A stretch of 64,000 nt of DNA, from positions 124,001 to 188,000 of the forward strand of contig NZ_CP159830.1 of assembly GCF_047730085.1 (NCBI RefSeq), given 5' to 3'. This document shows positions 1 through 8,812 of this stretch, piece after piece; position 1 is the stretch's first letter; each line of letters starts with the position of its first letter. The DNA is from Njordibacter sp937773555. GTDB lineage: Bacteria; Pseudomonadota; Gammaproteobacteria; Pseudomonadales; Balneatricaceae. The notes below the pieces were generated by a model. That model was not told the origin of the DNA and made no database searches. It saw only the letters and a program-made list of their open reading frames with translations. Both the position numbers and the translations under genes were made by a program.

Positions 1-14
1 TTAATTCAAGCGTT

Positions 15-1097
15 ATGAAACCAGCAATAAAACGTGTGTGGGTATTGGGCGCGGGCCAGTTAGGTGCCATGCTCAAACATGCCGCTCAACCGTTAGGTGT
101 AGATTTGCGCCCGGTAGACATTGAACTAGATGCCATCCTTGCCCTAGAAGATGATGATGTAATTACCGCAGAGCGCGAACAGTGGCCATCTACTGTGGCC
201 ACCGATCAACTTGCTGCCCACGCCAACTTTGTAAACCAAGATGTATTTAGTTTAGTAGCCGATCGCGTTACGCAAAAGCAGCTGTTGGACCGTTTGAAAT
301 TGGCCACTGCGCCATGGGCCTTAGTAGAAGAACAACATACGGCCGCCAGCCTGCATGAGCAATATGGTGATAGAGTATTACTTAAACAGCGCACTGGTGG
401 ATTTGACGGGCGTGGTCAGCATTGGCTGGTGGCGCAGCAGGGTAGCGCTATTCCTCAAGGTTGGCACGATAAGGTGATTGCCGAACAAGCGATTGCCTTT
501 GACGAAGAGGTGTCCATTGTTGGTGTGCGCAATAGAGCGGGTGATTGCCACTACTACCCCTTGGGGCTAAACCGACATCAAGATGGCATATTAACTGTTA
601 CTTTGGCACCTCTAGAACGCTTAACTAACCTCCAAAGTTCAGCCGAAACCATGCTCGGTAAAGTAATGGATGAGCTTAATTATGTGGGTGTTATGGCCAT
701 GGAGTTGTTCAGGTTGGGTGAGCGCCTACTTATTAATGAGCTAGCGCCAAGAGTACATAACAGTGGCCATTGGACTCAATCAGGTGCAAGTATTAGCCAG
801 TTTGAATACCATGTACGAGCAACGGCAGACTTGCCGCTGGTGCCTGCCCTTATCAAGCACAACAGTGTGATGATTAACCTTATTGGTATTGATTATAATT
901 TAGCGTGGTTGGCTTTGCCTGGTGCTGAAGTGTTTTGGTATGGCAAAGAAGTAAGGCCTGTTCGCAAGGTTGGCCACATTAACTTTTCTATGGCCGATAA
1001 AACACAGCTGATTCACTCTTTAAGGCAGCTTCAAGCTACCCTCACAGATTGGTATCAACCAGCATTAGACTGGGCTATAGACGAACTGGAAAGCTAG
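15..1097 (+). CDS. purK: N5-carboxyaminoimidazole ribonucleotide synthase PurK
   Basis: Cytoplasmic ATP-grasp enzyme of purine synthesis that carboxylates aminoimidazole ribonucleotide with ATP and bicarbonate to N5-CAIR, the substrate of PurE. The 360-residue length fits the family. The N-terminal pre-ATP-grasp fold shows the glycine-rich GAGQLGAML near residue 12; the ATP-grasp domain carries LLKQRTGGFDGRGQ near 120 and the metal-binding INELAPRVHNSGH near 240, all typical of PurK. purE normally lies just upstream; only 14 bases precede this start, with a TAA at 2-4 that could be the end of purE, but this cannot be confirmed. The next gene starts 4 bases after the stop, so they may be cotranscribed. 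Confidence 0.95.
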   Translation: MKPAIKRVWVLGAGQLGAMLKHAAQPLGVDLRPVDIELDAILALEDDDVITAEREQWPSTVATDQLAAHANFVNQDVFSLVADRVTQKQLLDRLKLATAPWALVEEQHTAASLHEQYGDRVLLKQRTGGFDGRGQHWLVAQQGSAIPQGWHDKVIAEQAIAFDEEVSIVGVRNRAGDCHYYPLGLNRHQDGILTVTLAPLERLTNLQSSAETMLGKVMDELNYVGVMAMELFRLGERLLINELAPRVHNSGHWTQSGASISQFEYHVRATADLPLVPALIKHNSVMINLIGIDYNLAWLALPGAEVFWYGKEVRPVRKVGHINFSMADKTQLIHSLRQLQATLTDWYQPALDWAIDELES

Positions 1098-1101
1098 TAT
1101 T

Positions 1102-2052
1102 ATGCGCGTAATTGATGGGCCAACTACTGCACAGCTGTTGCCATACCCAGCACTCATTGATGCGCTGCATGATGCTTTTAGTAAAGGTGATGGTGCAGCC
1201 ACTGCGCCACCAAGATTACATTACTCAGTGCCTGAACCTGCAGGCCATCAGCACTTACCCCAGGCAGATCGCACCTTGCTCATCATGCCTTCTTGGGCAA
1301 AGGATGCGGGTGTTGTAGTAAAGTTGGTTAATGTGGTGCCCAGTAACAGTGCTCGAAGCCTTGCTGCCATACAGGCTCAAGTGCTAGTTGCTGACGCTGA
1401 AACCGGGGCTTGGTCTACCTTGATTGATGGTGCAACACTTACTGCGCGAAGAACCGCAGCAGCATCAGCTCTGGCGGCGCGTTACCTAGCCCCCACAGAT
1501 GCAAAAACGCTACTTATTGTCGGTACAGGGCGGTTGTCATTAGAATTGGCCCACGCCCACATGAGCGTGCGGCCCTCAATTAATAAGGTATTAATTTGGG
1601 GCCGCGACCAGATTAAAGCCGCAGCAGTTGCAAGCCAGCTAGACAATGCTCAAGCGGTTAATGATTTGGCACAGGCCTGCGGCCAAGCTGATGTTATAAG
1701 CTGTTGCACCCTGTCTAACAAAGCCTTAGTAAAAGGTGCGTGGGTTAAGCCAAACACCCATATTGACCTTGTAGGTGCATACCGCTCAGACTTGCGTGAA
1801 ACCGATAGTGAACTGGTAGCCAAAAGCCTTGTTTTTGTGGACACCTATGCGGGCGCCCATGGTGAAGCTGGAGATTTATTACAGGCTGCACAGGAAGGCT
1901 ACTTTGACATGGATAATATTCAGGGAGACCTGCACCAACTTAGTGGTATGACCTACAAGAGGCTCAATCAAAGTATTACATTGTTTAAGTCTGTAGGCGC
2001 CTCCATTGAAGATTTTGTTGCTGCTCGTATGGTTGCCAAAGCCTCAATATAG
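1102..2052 (+). CDS. ornithine cyclodeaminase / mu-crystallin family protein
   Basis: NAD(P)-dependent enzyme of the ornithine cyclodeaminase/mu-crystallin superfamily (316 residues, usual length). Family marks are the substrate-binding DGATLTARRTAAASALAARY near residue 105 and a Rossmann loop GTGRLSLELAHAH near 137. Members act as ornithine cyclodeaminase, ketimine reductase or delta1-pyrroline-2-carboxylate reductase, and the sequence alone does not choose between them. It follows purK by 4 bases and precedes a channel gene by 11, which suggests one rightward transcription unit without giving a shared function. Confidence 0.85.
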   Translation: MRVIDGPTTAQLLPYPALIDALHDAFSKGDGAATAPPRLHYSVPEPAGHQHLPQADRTLLIMPSWAKDAGVVVKLVNVVPSNSARSLAAIQAQVLVADAETGAWSTLIDGATLTARRTAAASALAARYLAPTDAKTLLIVGTGRLSLELAHAHMSVRPSINKVLIWGRDQIKAAAVASQLDNAQAVNDLAQACGQADVISCCTLSNKALVKGAWVKPNTHIDLVGAYRSDLRETDSELVAKSLVFVDTYAGAHGEAGDLLQAAQEGYFDMDNIQGDLHQLSGMTYKRLNQSITLFKSVGASIEDFVAARMVAKASI

Positions 2053-2063
2053 GGACGCGTGTA

Positions 2064-2534
2064 ATGCAAAAATACATCTACAAAACTGACCAGTATGGCA
2101 TTCGTAATTACAGCCTTTTAGCTTTAGGTGCTGCTGGTGTATGCCTACTGTATAGTGTGATTGCTCTATTTGCATTGGCGTTGTTACACTTTGAAGAAGG
2201 TGCACTAAACAGTAATATAAATTCCTACGTCGATGCGTTTTGGACGCTACAAATGAGTGCCAGCACTATTGGTTTTGGTGACCATTTTCCAGTCACTTTT
2301 GGTGGACGCATGGTAGTGGCTTTAATGTTTTATGTGGGTGTGGGATTGGTAGGCTTTATTGGCGCGCTAATCGCTGAACGTATGCTTGGTTTTGCCGACA
2401 CTAATGTTAAAAATCGCGAGTTGCGGCAACAAAATAGCGATATTTTAAATCATAATAAAACGCTAGAAAAGAAAATAGACCTGCTCATAACTCGAGTTGA
2501 AGAGGTAGCGAGTTCGCGCCAAACTAATGATTAA
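2064..2534 (+). CDS. two-helix potassium channel (Ion_trans_2)
   Basis: Small inner-membrane ion channel subunit of 156 residues. Transmembrane helix 1 spans about residues 15-40, a pore loop carries the selectivity-filter-like STIGFGDHFP near 67-76, and helix 2 spans about 85-110. The cytoplasmic tail (about 115-150, heptad-like NRELRQQNSDILNHNKTLEK) is a predicted coiled coil and could hold a tetramer together. It has no RCK/TrkA domain. GFGD in place of GYGD is accepted in many K+ channels. The stop overlaps the next start by 8 bases, so translation is probably coupled to the DUF3445 gene. Confidence 0.85.
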   Translation: MQKYIYKTDQYGIRNYSLLALGAAGVCLLYSVIALFALALLHFEEGALNSNINSYVDAFWTLQMSASTIGFGDHFPVTFGGRMVVALMFYVGVGLVGFIGALIAERMLGFADTNVKNRELRQQNSDILNHNKTLEKKIDLLITRVEEVASSRQTND

Positions 2535-3411
2535 TATTGCCACTAAGCTGCCTAAATACCTGCCACATATGCAGCATAAAGATGCCATTTCTATGGGTAT
2601 GAAGTCGTTAGATCCACGTCATTGGATTGAGCCAGACGAAGACTACCCTCGTTACTTGGAACATAAGCTGAGGTTAAGGGAGTTACAGCAACAGCACATA
2701 TTTGATGCATTACCCAGCGCTTATGCAGCCCAACAAGAACTGGCTATTGAGCTAAAGCGACATCTGCTAAATCAGCATAGTCAACTATACTGCAATATGA
2801 CAGGTGGCCTAAACTACTTGCCTAATGGCATTGAGTTGGCTGGAGCGGGTACCCACCCTTTATGGCAAGCGTCGCTATGGGTAGCAGATGATTTACTCAT
2901 TATGGAGAAACTAGATGGTAATTATTGCCTCACGGCAGCCAGCTTATGCAGCCCAAGTAACTGGCATCTGTCAGAAAAAATAGGCCAGCCTATGGCCACC
3001 ATCCATGACCCAGTGCCTACCCTTCATGAAAAGTTAACGCCTAAAATAGATCGATTTTTTGATCACCTTACAGTAGGAAAGCCCGTTCAACGATTTAACT
3101 GGTCACTTCAGGCGAATACACAATTGGCACAACTTCCTGGAGATAAGATCATGCATGCAGCAAACACCCCTCTATATTATCGCTGCGAACGGCAAACGCT
3201 TACGCGGTTGCCCCAAACCCATGCCATTGCCTTTACCATAAGGGTTTACGTCTACCCAATGATGAGCCTAACACAGGTACCTCATGCATTAACGCAACTA
3301 AAAATAGCAATAGACGCGATGCCCAGAGCCGTAGCAGCGTATAAAGAAATAATTTATTTTGCCCCAGCATTACAGAAGTATTTTAGTGATTTAAGCTCAT
3401 TAAAAGGCTAA
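2527..3411 (+). CDS. DUF3445 protein, haem-dependent oxidative N-demethylase alpha-like
   Basis: A 294-residue member of DUF3445, whose characterised relative is the haem-binding alpha subunit of heme-dependent oxidative N-demethylase (HODM). The family block is seen near residues 135-165 (AASLCSPSNWHLSEKIGQPM followed by ATIHDPVP), as is the late motif with YRCERQTLTRLP near 220. No genes for HODM-type ferredoxin reductase or aminomethyltransferase partners are adjacent, so the substrate and electron source are unknown. It overlaps the K+-channel gene by 8 bases and ends convergent to the leftward anthranilate operon. The family call is firm and the activity is inferred. Confidence 0.75.
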   Translation: MINIATKLPKYLPHMQHKDAISMGMKSLDPRHWIEPDEDYPRYLEHKLRLRELQQQHIFDALPSAYAAQQELAIELKRHLLNQHSQLYCNMTGGLNYLPNGIELAGAGTHPLWQASLWVADDLLIMEKLDGNYCLTAASLCSPSNWHLSEKIGQPMATIHDPVPTLHEKLTPKIDRFFDHLTVGKPVQRFNWSLQANTQLAQLPGDKIMHAANTPLYYRCERQTLTRLPQTHAIAFTIRVYVYPMMSLTQVPHALTQLKIAIDAMPRAVAAYKEIIYFAPALQKYFSDLSSLKG

Positions 3412-3448
3412 TACCAAAAGTAAAAAGGCCTGCCCTTTATGTGTTGGT

Positions 3449-3838
3449 CTAGTCTACAACTGCCGTTGCTTCAATTTCGACGAGGGCTTGGTCTTCAATA
3501 AGGTCTGCAACCTGCACCATCGTCATTGCTGGAAAATGGCGACCAATAACTTTTCGGTATACCTTTCCTAGAGCCTGTTGCTGTTGCAGATAAACTGTTT
3601 TGTCTATCACGTACCACGTTAATCGTACCAGGTGCTCTGGTTTTGCATTAGCTTGTGCAAGCACTTCAACGATGTTGATAAGTGCCTGTTCACACTGGCT
3701 CACAAAGTTAGTAGATTCAAATACTTGGTCTTTATTCCATCCTATTTGGCCACCCACAAAAATTTGCTTGCCTTGAGCCACAATACCATTGGAGTAGCCT
3801 TTAGGTTCTTTCCAGTGTGGTGGGTTTAGTAATTGCAT
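3449..3838 (-). CDS. RidA/YjgF/UK114-family protein, last gene of anthranilate operon
   Basis: A 129-residue Rid-family protein. Archetypal RidA hydrolyses reactive enamines and imines. Family features are GQIGWNKD near 31, an internal IVEVLAQANAKPEHLVRLTWYV block and the C-terminal DQALVEIEATAVV. The catalytic arginine of RidA (in a P-A-R-S context) aligns with Met in FPAMTMVQ, so this belongs to a Rid subfamily without the archetypal arginine. It is the promoter-distal gene of the leftward operon, 12 bases after the thioesterase. The pathway makes amino-substituted non-aromatic CoA thioesters that could tautomerise to imines, so help with imine hydrolysis is a reasonable inference, weakened by the missing residue. 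Confidence 0.85.
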   Translation of the reverse strand: MQLLNPPHWKEPKGYSNGIVAQGKQIFVGGQIGWNKDQVFESTNFVSQCEQALINIVEVLAQANAKPEHLVRLTWYVIDKTVYLQQQQALGKVYRKVIGRHFPAMTMVQVADLIEDQALVEIEATAVVD

Positions 3839-3850
3839 GATATTTCCTTA

Positions 3851-4261
3851 TTAAAAAGTGTGACTCAGGCTGGCAAACTCAGGGTGCTTAAGCCAAAGGG
3901 ATGGGCTGCCAGTGTGTTGTTCGATAAGTACCAAAGTGGTGTCGTTAGTGAGCCGAAGCTGGCCATCGCAGGTTACGTTAATCTTTAAACTTAAGCTGGT
4001 GTTACCAATTTTTGCTACGTGTAGCTGAAATACTAGTAAGTCGCCTAGGCGACTTGGCGCACAAAAGTTAGTTTGGGTAGACACCGTAGGTACACTTAAG
4101 CCTAATTCAAGGTGCAGCCGTTTAAATGACACTAGCAGCTTCTCAGCAAACCATGTTTCAACACAGGCATTAACCATTTCAAAATAACGCGGGTAAAAAA
4201 CCATACCTGCAGGGTCACAGTGCTGAAATAAAACTGGGTGCTTAAATTCAAATGAAGGCAT
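3851..4261 (-). CDS. acyl-CoA thioesterase, 4-hydroxybenzoyl-CoA thioesterase family
   Basis: Hotdog-fold thioesterase of 136 residues. The N-terminal motif QHCDPAGMVFYPRYFEM near residue 13 is the 4-hydroxybenzoyl-CoA thioesterase signature, with the catalytic Asp in CDPAG and the central helix motif. In this operon it probably hydrolyses 2-aminobenzoyl-CoA or a dead-end CoA thioester to free CoA; this role is inferred from context. It starts 3 bases after the LivF stop and ends 12 bases before the RidA-like gene. Confidence 0.85.
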   Translation of the reverse strand: MPSFEFKHPVLFQHCDPAGMVFYPRYFEMVNACVETWFAEKLLVSFKRLHLELGLSVPTVSTQTNFCAPSRLGDLLVFQLHVAKIGNTSLSLKINVTCDGQLRLTNDTTLVLIEQHTGSPSLWLKHPEFASLSHTF

Positions 4262-4263
4262 GT

Positions 4264-4956
4264 TTATATCCCTAAATAGCGGTGTCTAAGGTTGGCATCT
4301 AAGCTGTTGGGCAGGCCTTGCCATACAGTTGCGCCGCGCTCTAATAAAACGCAGGTGTCAGTAATGGGCAATAGCTCTGCTAAAGATTTATCGATTAATA
4401 AAATTGCCTGACCTGCCTGTTTTAAGGTCGCTACAATGCGCCAAATTTCTTGTTTTATCACGGGGGCCAAACCTTCTGTAGCCTCATCTAAAATTAACAG
4501 TTTTGGATTAGTAAGTAATGCTCTGCCGATGGCCAGCATTTGTTGCTCTCCACCTGACAAAGTATTGGCATACTGGTCAAGGCGCTCATGTAAACGAGGC
4601 AAAAGGCCACAGATTTTAGCTAAATCCCATTCGCCTGGCCTGGCTGCCATTAACAGGTTTTCCCGTACTGTTAAATTTGCAAAGCACCTGCGCCCCTCTG
4701 GCACTAATCCTAAGCCTAAGCGCGCAACCTTGTAACTAGGCAGTTCTACACAGGACTGGCCATTGAAAACAATGGCACCAGAAGTTGTGGCCATAAGCCC
4801 ACATATGGCGTTTACAGTAGTGGTTTTGCCCATACCATTGCGGCCCATGAGGGCCACAGCTTGGCCTGCATGAACTGTTAAATTGACATCAAAAAGGGCC
4901 TGAGAGACACCATAATGGGCTGACAAATTTGATACCGTGAGCAGGGCTTGAGTCAT
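4264..4956 (-). CDS. ABC transporter ATP-binding protein, LivF type
   Basis: One of two ATPases of a branched-chain/aromatic-acid-type ABC importer (230 residues). It shows Walker A GRNGMGKTT near 38, signature LSGGEQQ near 133 and Walker B LLILDEATEGLAP near 154. The short C terminus without the long insertion marks LivF rather than LivG. The ATG overlaps the TGA of the LivG gene (ATGA), so translation is coupled. With the permeases and binding protein in the same operon it probably imports anthranilate or a related aromatic acid; the substrate is inferred from the catabolic genes. Confidence 0.9.
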   Translation of the reverse strand: MTQALLTVSNLSAHYGVSQALFDVNLTVHAGQAVALMGRNGMGKTTTVNAICGLMATTSGAIVFNGQSCVELPSYKVARLGLGLVPEGRRCFANLTVRENLLMAARPGEWDLAKICGLLPRLHERLDQYANTLSGGEQQMLAIGRALLTNPKLLILDEATEGLAPVIKQEIWRIVATLKQAGQAILLIDKSLAELLPITDTCVLLERGATVWQGLPNSLDANLRHRYLGI

Positions 4957-5702
4957 GGCGCTACTCCTAAATAAGCTGTTTGCACCTCGGGGTTATTACG
5001 AATACTTTCAACATCGCCGGTGGCAATAACACGCCCATAATCTAACACTGTAATACGGGTTGCCAGAGCAAACACCGCAGGCATGTCGTGTTCTACTAAT
5101 AGAATAGGTGCCTTCTCGCACATTTTCTTTAGCCGTTTAATTAATTTTTTGACACCAACAGGATCCATTCCAGCCATCGGTTCGTCAAGTAAAAAAACCT
5201 TAGGTTCAAGTGCTAATGCCATGGCAATTTCAAGTTGTCGTCGTTCGCCGTGGGACAAAGCAGATGCTGCAATATAGCAACGCTTGTCTAGGTCTACCTC
5301 CTGCAGGTATGTCATGGCTTCGTGCTGCAATAAAGCATCATCTTTTATCGGCGCAAAAAAGCGATAGCTGGACCCTAATCGTGCTTGCACAACAAGTACT
5401 ACGTTTTGCAGGCAGGAGTACTCCATAATTAAAGAAGACACTTGAAATGTTTGTGCTAAACCTAATTTAGCCCTGTGTGCTGGCGACAAGTGGTTAATTG
5501 ATTGCCCCAAAAACTGAATGTCACCACTATCAGGCTGCAAATAACCGGTCACTTGTTTAATCAAGGTAGACTTTCCTGCACCATTAGGGCCGATGAGGGC
5601 ATGAATTTCGCCTGTATCTAACGTTAAACTTAGATCTTGTGTTGCATGAATAGCACCAAAACTTTTGTTTAGGTTAGTGATCTCTAAAACTCTATTAGTC
5701 AT
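4953..5702 (-). CDS. ABC transporter ATP-binding protein, LivG type
   Basis: Second ATPase of the importer, 249 residues from the chosen start. Walker A GPNGAGKST, signature SHGERRQLEIAMAL and Walker B VFLLDEPMAGMDP are intact, and the C-terminal tail with ATGDVESIRNNPEVQTAYLG is the typical LivG ending. I start at ATG 5702 (MTNRVLEI), which overlaps the LivM stop in ATGACTAA, rather than at a codon 27 bases upstream, because protein family alignment begins here. SHGE replaces the usual LSGG/LSHG, a common LivG variant. Confidence 0.9.
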   Translation of the reverse strand: MTNRVLEITNLNKSFGAIHATQDLSLTLDTGEIHALIGPNGAGKSTLIKQVTGYLQPDSGDIQFLGQSINHLSPAHRAKLGLAQTFQVSSLIMEYSCLQNVVLVVQARLGSSYRFFAPIKDDALLQHEAMTYLQEVDLDKRCYIAASALSHGERRQLEIAMALALEPKVFLLDEPMAGMDPVGVKKLIKRLKKMCEKAPILLVEHDMPAVFALATRITVLDYGRVIATGDVESIRNNPEVQTAYLGVAP

Positions 5703-6684
5703 GGGCTTTGTCTCCGCATAACAGGCCAATTAAACCTCCCCGAGCAAACAGTACAACCCATAGCAACAGCAGCCCTAGGAAAAATTGCCAATACTCTGTC
5801 CAACTGCCAAGTAATGCTTCGCACAGGATAAACATGATGGCACCTGCTACGGGTCCATATAAGCGGCCTATGCCTCCCAGAATAACAAAGATCATTATTT
5901 GCCCAGAGGTGTGCCAAGAAAACATAGTGGGGCTAACAAAGCGGTTAAGGTCGGCAAATAGTGAACCTGCCAAAGCTGTGATCATGGCAGAGATAACAAA
6001 GGCTGCAAGTTTAATGCCTAATGGGCTGATGCCAACAGCGGCCACTCGGGTCTCGTTTTGGCGGAGGGCTTTTAGTGCATTACCAAAACGGGAATCTTGT
6101 AATCGCGATACGCCCCAAAGGGTAATAAGTAGGATAGTGCAGCAAATCATAAAGAATTGAATAGGCTGTAATGTATTAACGCCTGGAAAGCTATTTCGTA
6201 AGTAAATAGGTAAGCCATCTTCGCCGCCGTAGTTGGGCCAAGAAATTGAAAAGTAGTAAATCATTTGAGCAAAAGCGAGGGTAATCATAATGAAATACAC
6301 ACCACTTGTGCGCAAACTAAGTAGGCCAATAAAAATAGCTGCTATAGCGCCAACAAGCATGGCTATTGGCCAAATAAATAGCATTTGTGTGCTGCCTGAC
6401 ATGGCAAAAATGCCACTGAACAAGGGCTCATAATTTAGGGCATGGCTTGCTAAAATACCAGTGACATAACCGCCAATTCCAAAAAATGCAGCATGACCAA
6501 AGGAAACCATGCCGCCTAAGCCCAGCGCAATATTCAAACCTACGCCTGCCAGAGCTAAAATAGCAATACGCGTGGCCAAAGAGACATAGTAAGGTTCATC
6601 TATCCAGTGAGCCAACCAAGGGGCAATAATGAGTAAAGATAACAGGGCCCGGTTGAGCATTTTTTCTGACATATAGTTATCCAT
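5695..6684 (-). CDS. ABC transporter permease, LivM type
   Basis: Inner-membrane permease of 329 residues with about nine hydrophobic segments. The family motif GLGGMVSFGHAAFFGIGGYV is near residue 53 and the ATPase-contacting EAA-like segment lies around ALRQNETRVAAVGISP near 208. It forms the channel with LivH. It overlaps LivH by 8 bases at its start and LivG by 8 bases at its end, a tightly coupled cluster. Confidence 0.9.
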   Translation of the reverse strand: MDNYMSEKMLNRALLSLLIIAPWLAHWIDEPYYVSLATRIAILALAGVGLNIALGLGGMVSFGHAAFFGIGGYVTGILASHALNYEPLFSGIFAMSGSTQMLFIWPIAMLVGAIAAIFIGLLSLRTSGVYFIMITLAFAQMIYYFSISWPNYGGEDGLPIYLRNSFPGVNTLQPIQFFMICCTILLITLWGVSRLQDSRFGNALKALRQNETRVAAVGISPLGIKLAAFVISAMITALAGSLFADLNRFVSPTMFSWHTSGQIMIFVILGGIGRLYGPVAGAIMFILCEALLGSWTEYWQFFLGLLLLWVVLFARGGLIGLLCGDKAHD

Positions 6685-7597
6685 GCGCAGGGAACAAGCC
6701 TTGAGGTTTGAAGACTAAAATAACAATCATCAGTAGATAAATTGCAATGGAAGAGAGAGCCGCACCCAAAGTATTGGCGAATACAGGGTCAAGCAATAGC
6801 TGGAGTATTTGGGGTAAATAACCGCGGCCCAATGTGTCCACCATGCCCACCAAAAGGGCACCCACTAAAGCGCCACGTATGGACCCAATACCTCCAATAA
6901 CCACAACTACAAAAGCAAGGATTAGCACAGGTTCACCCATACCCACTTCAACAGACTGAATGCTGCCTACCAAAGCGCCAGAAAAACCAGCCAAGGCTGC
7001 TCCAAGAGCAAATACCAAAGTGTAAAGCAGACTAATATTAATACCCAGAGCCGCCGTCATTTGACGGTCTGCCGCGCCAGCTCGGATACGCATGCCGATG
7101 CGAGTTTTGTTAATTAACAGGTATATGCAAAGGGCTGTAAATAAACCAATAACAATAATGAATAGCCTATAGCGTGAATACTGAAGCACACCAAATAAGT
7201 TTACAGCACCATAAAATATGTCGGGTACGTCTAGGTACAAAGGAAACGAACCAAACAACCAACGTGTGCCTTCGGAACAAATAAGGATAAGGGCAAAGGT
7301 GGCCAGCACCTGATCGAGGTGCTCACGATGATATAACCGCCGCATAATAACTACTTCAATCAAGGCACCTGCTGCTGCAGCGAAGGTTAGGCTTGCCATT
7401 AGGCCTAGCCAAAAGGAGCCACTCCAAGTAGCAACTGCAGCGCAAGCAAAGGCGCCGATCATATACAAAGAGCCATGGGCTAAATTTATTAGTCCCATGA
7501 CTCCAAAAATAAGGGTTAAACCTGCTGCTATCAAAAACAGCATAATGCCTAACTGTAAGCCGTTGAGGAGCTGCTCTAAAAGCAGTATTACATCCAT
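6677..7597 (-). CDS. ABC transporter permease, LivH type
   Basis: Inner-membrane permease of 306 residues. The LivH marks are GLTLIFGVMGLINLAHGSLYM near residue 26 and the later RAGAADRQMTAALGINISL, which contacts the ATPases, followed by the glycine-rich IGGIGSIRGALVGALLVG. It pairs with the LivM-type permease downstream. It lies 54 bases after the binding-protein gene, with an inverted repeat in the gap that may separate strong binding-protein expression from lower permease expression. Confidence 0.9.
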   Translation of the reverse strand: MDVILLLEQLLNGLQLGIMLFLIAAGLTLIFGVMGLINLAHGSLYMIGAFACAAVATWSGSFWLGLMASLTFAAAAGALIEVVIMRRLYHREHLDQVLATFALILICSEGTRWLFGSFPLYLDVPDIFYGAVNLFGVLQYSRYRLFIIVIGLFTALCIYLLINKTRIGMRIRAGAADRQMTAALGINISLLYTLVFALGAALAGFSGALVGSIQSVEVGMGEPVLILAFVVVVIGGIGSIRGALVGALLVGMVDTLGRGYLPQILQLLLDPVFANTLGAALSSIAIYLLMIVILVFKPQGLFPAHG

Positions 7598-7614
7598 ACT
7601 GGCTTCTCCATAGT

Positions 7615-7638
7615 CAAGCGGTACTTATGTACCGCTTG
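7615..7638 (-). promoter_or_regulatory. intercistronic stem-loop after the binding-protein gene
   Basis: Perfect inverted repeat, CAAGCGGTAC and GTACCGCTTG around a 4-base loop, in the 54-base gap between the solute-binding-protein and LivH genes. No T-run follows on the minus strand, so it is more likely a 3'-end stabiliser of the binding-protein mRNA than a terminator. Placement is good to about 1-2 bases. Confidence 0.6.
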
Positions 7639-7651
7639 TGGTTAAGGTAAA

Positions 7652-8791
7652 TTACAAAGAACAGTTTGCCGCATAGGCATCTTGATGGTCTTTTAGTCCC
7701 ACACCAATAATCTTATTGGTGAGCACGTCACCTTCCATGACTACTTCACGTACATAAATGTCTTGGATAGGATGTTGGTTATTACCAAAGCGGAAGTCAC
7801 CACGAACAGAGTCAAACTGAGCAGACTTAAGAGCGGCTCTAAACGCATCTTGGTCATTAATATCTGCAGAATCCATAGCAGACAAGATCAAGTTAGCCGT
7901 ATCGTAACCTTGGCTTGCATACAATGAAGGCAAGCGACCATATGCGGCCTCAAAGTCAGCAACAAACACCTTGTTGGCAGCATTATCGATGTCTTTGTTC
8001 CACTGAGACGAGTTTCTTACACCCAGGGCAGCCTTACCCACAGCTTTTAGAATGCCTTGGTCAAAGGAGAACGCTGGCCCCATAATGGGCGTTGTCATTC
8101 CGGCTTGCGAGTATTGCTTCATAAACGCGATTCCCATGCCTCCTGGAAGGAAGATATACACACTATCTGCGCCAGAAGCTCTAATTTGAGCAATTTCTGC
8201 TGCATAGTCTTTTTGCCCTAATTTGGTGTAGATTTCACCCGCCAAATTGCCTTTATAGAGCCGCTTATACCCTGTGAGAGCATCTTTACCAGCAGGGTAA
8301 TTAGGGGCCAAAATAAAGCTGTTTTTGTGGTCTGCTGAATTAGCATAATTGCCCATTGCTTCATGTAAGTTGTCGTTCTGCCAAGCAACGTTAAAATAGT
8401 TTTTGTGACAGCCTTGGCCTGCTAAGGCAGATGGCCCAGCGTTAGGAGACAAATATAAGACACCCTGGTTCACTGTGCTTGGCACAACGGCCATGGCCAA
8501 ATTTGACCAAATAATGCCAGTGAGGATATCCACTTTTTCTTTTTGGATCATTTTATCGGCGATCTGGACGGCAAGCGCAGGTTTTCGCGCATCATCTTCA
8601 ACAATGACTTCTAGGTCTGAGCGGTTGGCTGTTTTCACAGCCAGCATAAAGCCATCACGCACATCCACTCCTAAGCCAGAACCGCCACCAGATAGGGTGG
8701 TGATCATACCCACTTTTACTGGGGCGGCGCCAACGTGTGGTGTTAAGCACAAGGCTGCACCTAAAAGGCTGGTGATTAATTTCTTTTTCAT
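7652..8791 (-). CDS. ABC transporter periplasmic substrate-binding protein, LivK/Peripla_BP_6 type
   Basis: Periplasmic binding protein of 379 residues. A signal peptide MKKKLITSLLGAALCLTPHVGAA precedes mature VKVGMITTLSGGG. The type I periplasmic fold shows VEDDARKPALAVQIADKMI near 65 and GPAFSFDQGILK near 240. In this family homologues bind branched-chain amino acids, amides or aromatic acids. Sitting between the 2-aminobenzoate-CoA ligase and the permeases, it probably captures anthranilate or a similar aromatic acid (inferred). A stem-loop follows the gene. Confidence 0.88.
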   Translation of the reverse strand: MKKKLITSLLGAALCLTPHVGAAPVKVGMITTLSGGGSGLGVDVRDGFMLAVKTANRSDLEVIVEDDARKPALAVQIADKMIQKEKVDILTGIIWSNLAMAVVPSTVNQGVLYLSPNAGPSALAGQGCHKNYFNVAWQNDNLHEAMGNYANSADHKNSFILAPNYPAGKDALTGYKRLYKGNLAGEIYTKLGQKDYAAEIAQIRASGADSVYIFLPGGMGIAFMKQYSQAGMTTPIMGPAFSFDQGILKAVGKAALGVRNSSQWNKDIDNAANKVFVADFEAAYGRLPSLYASQGYDTANLILSAMDSADINDQDAFRAALKSAQFDSVRGDFRFGNNQHPIQDIYVREVVMEGDVLTNKIIGVGLKDHQDAYAANCSL

Positions 8792-8812
8792 TTTACTACT
8801 CCTTTATGGGTC

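Noticed and set aside
1..14. Possible end of purE
   Set aside because: Only a TAA at 2-4 is visible; too little sequence to support a feature.
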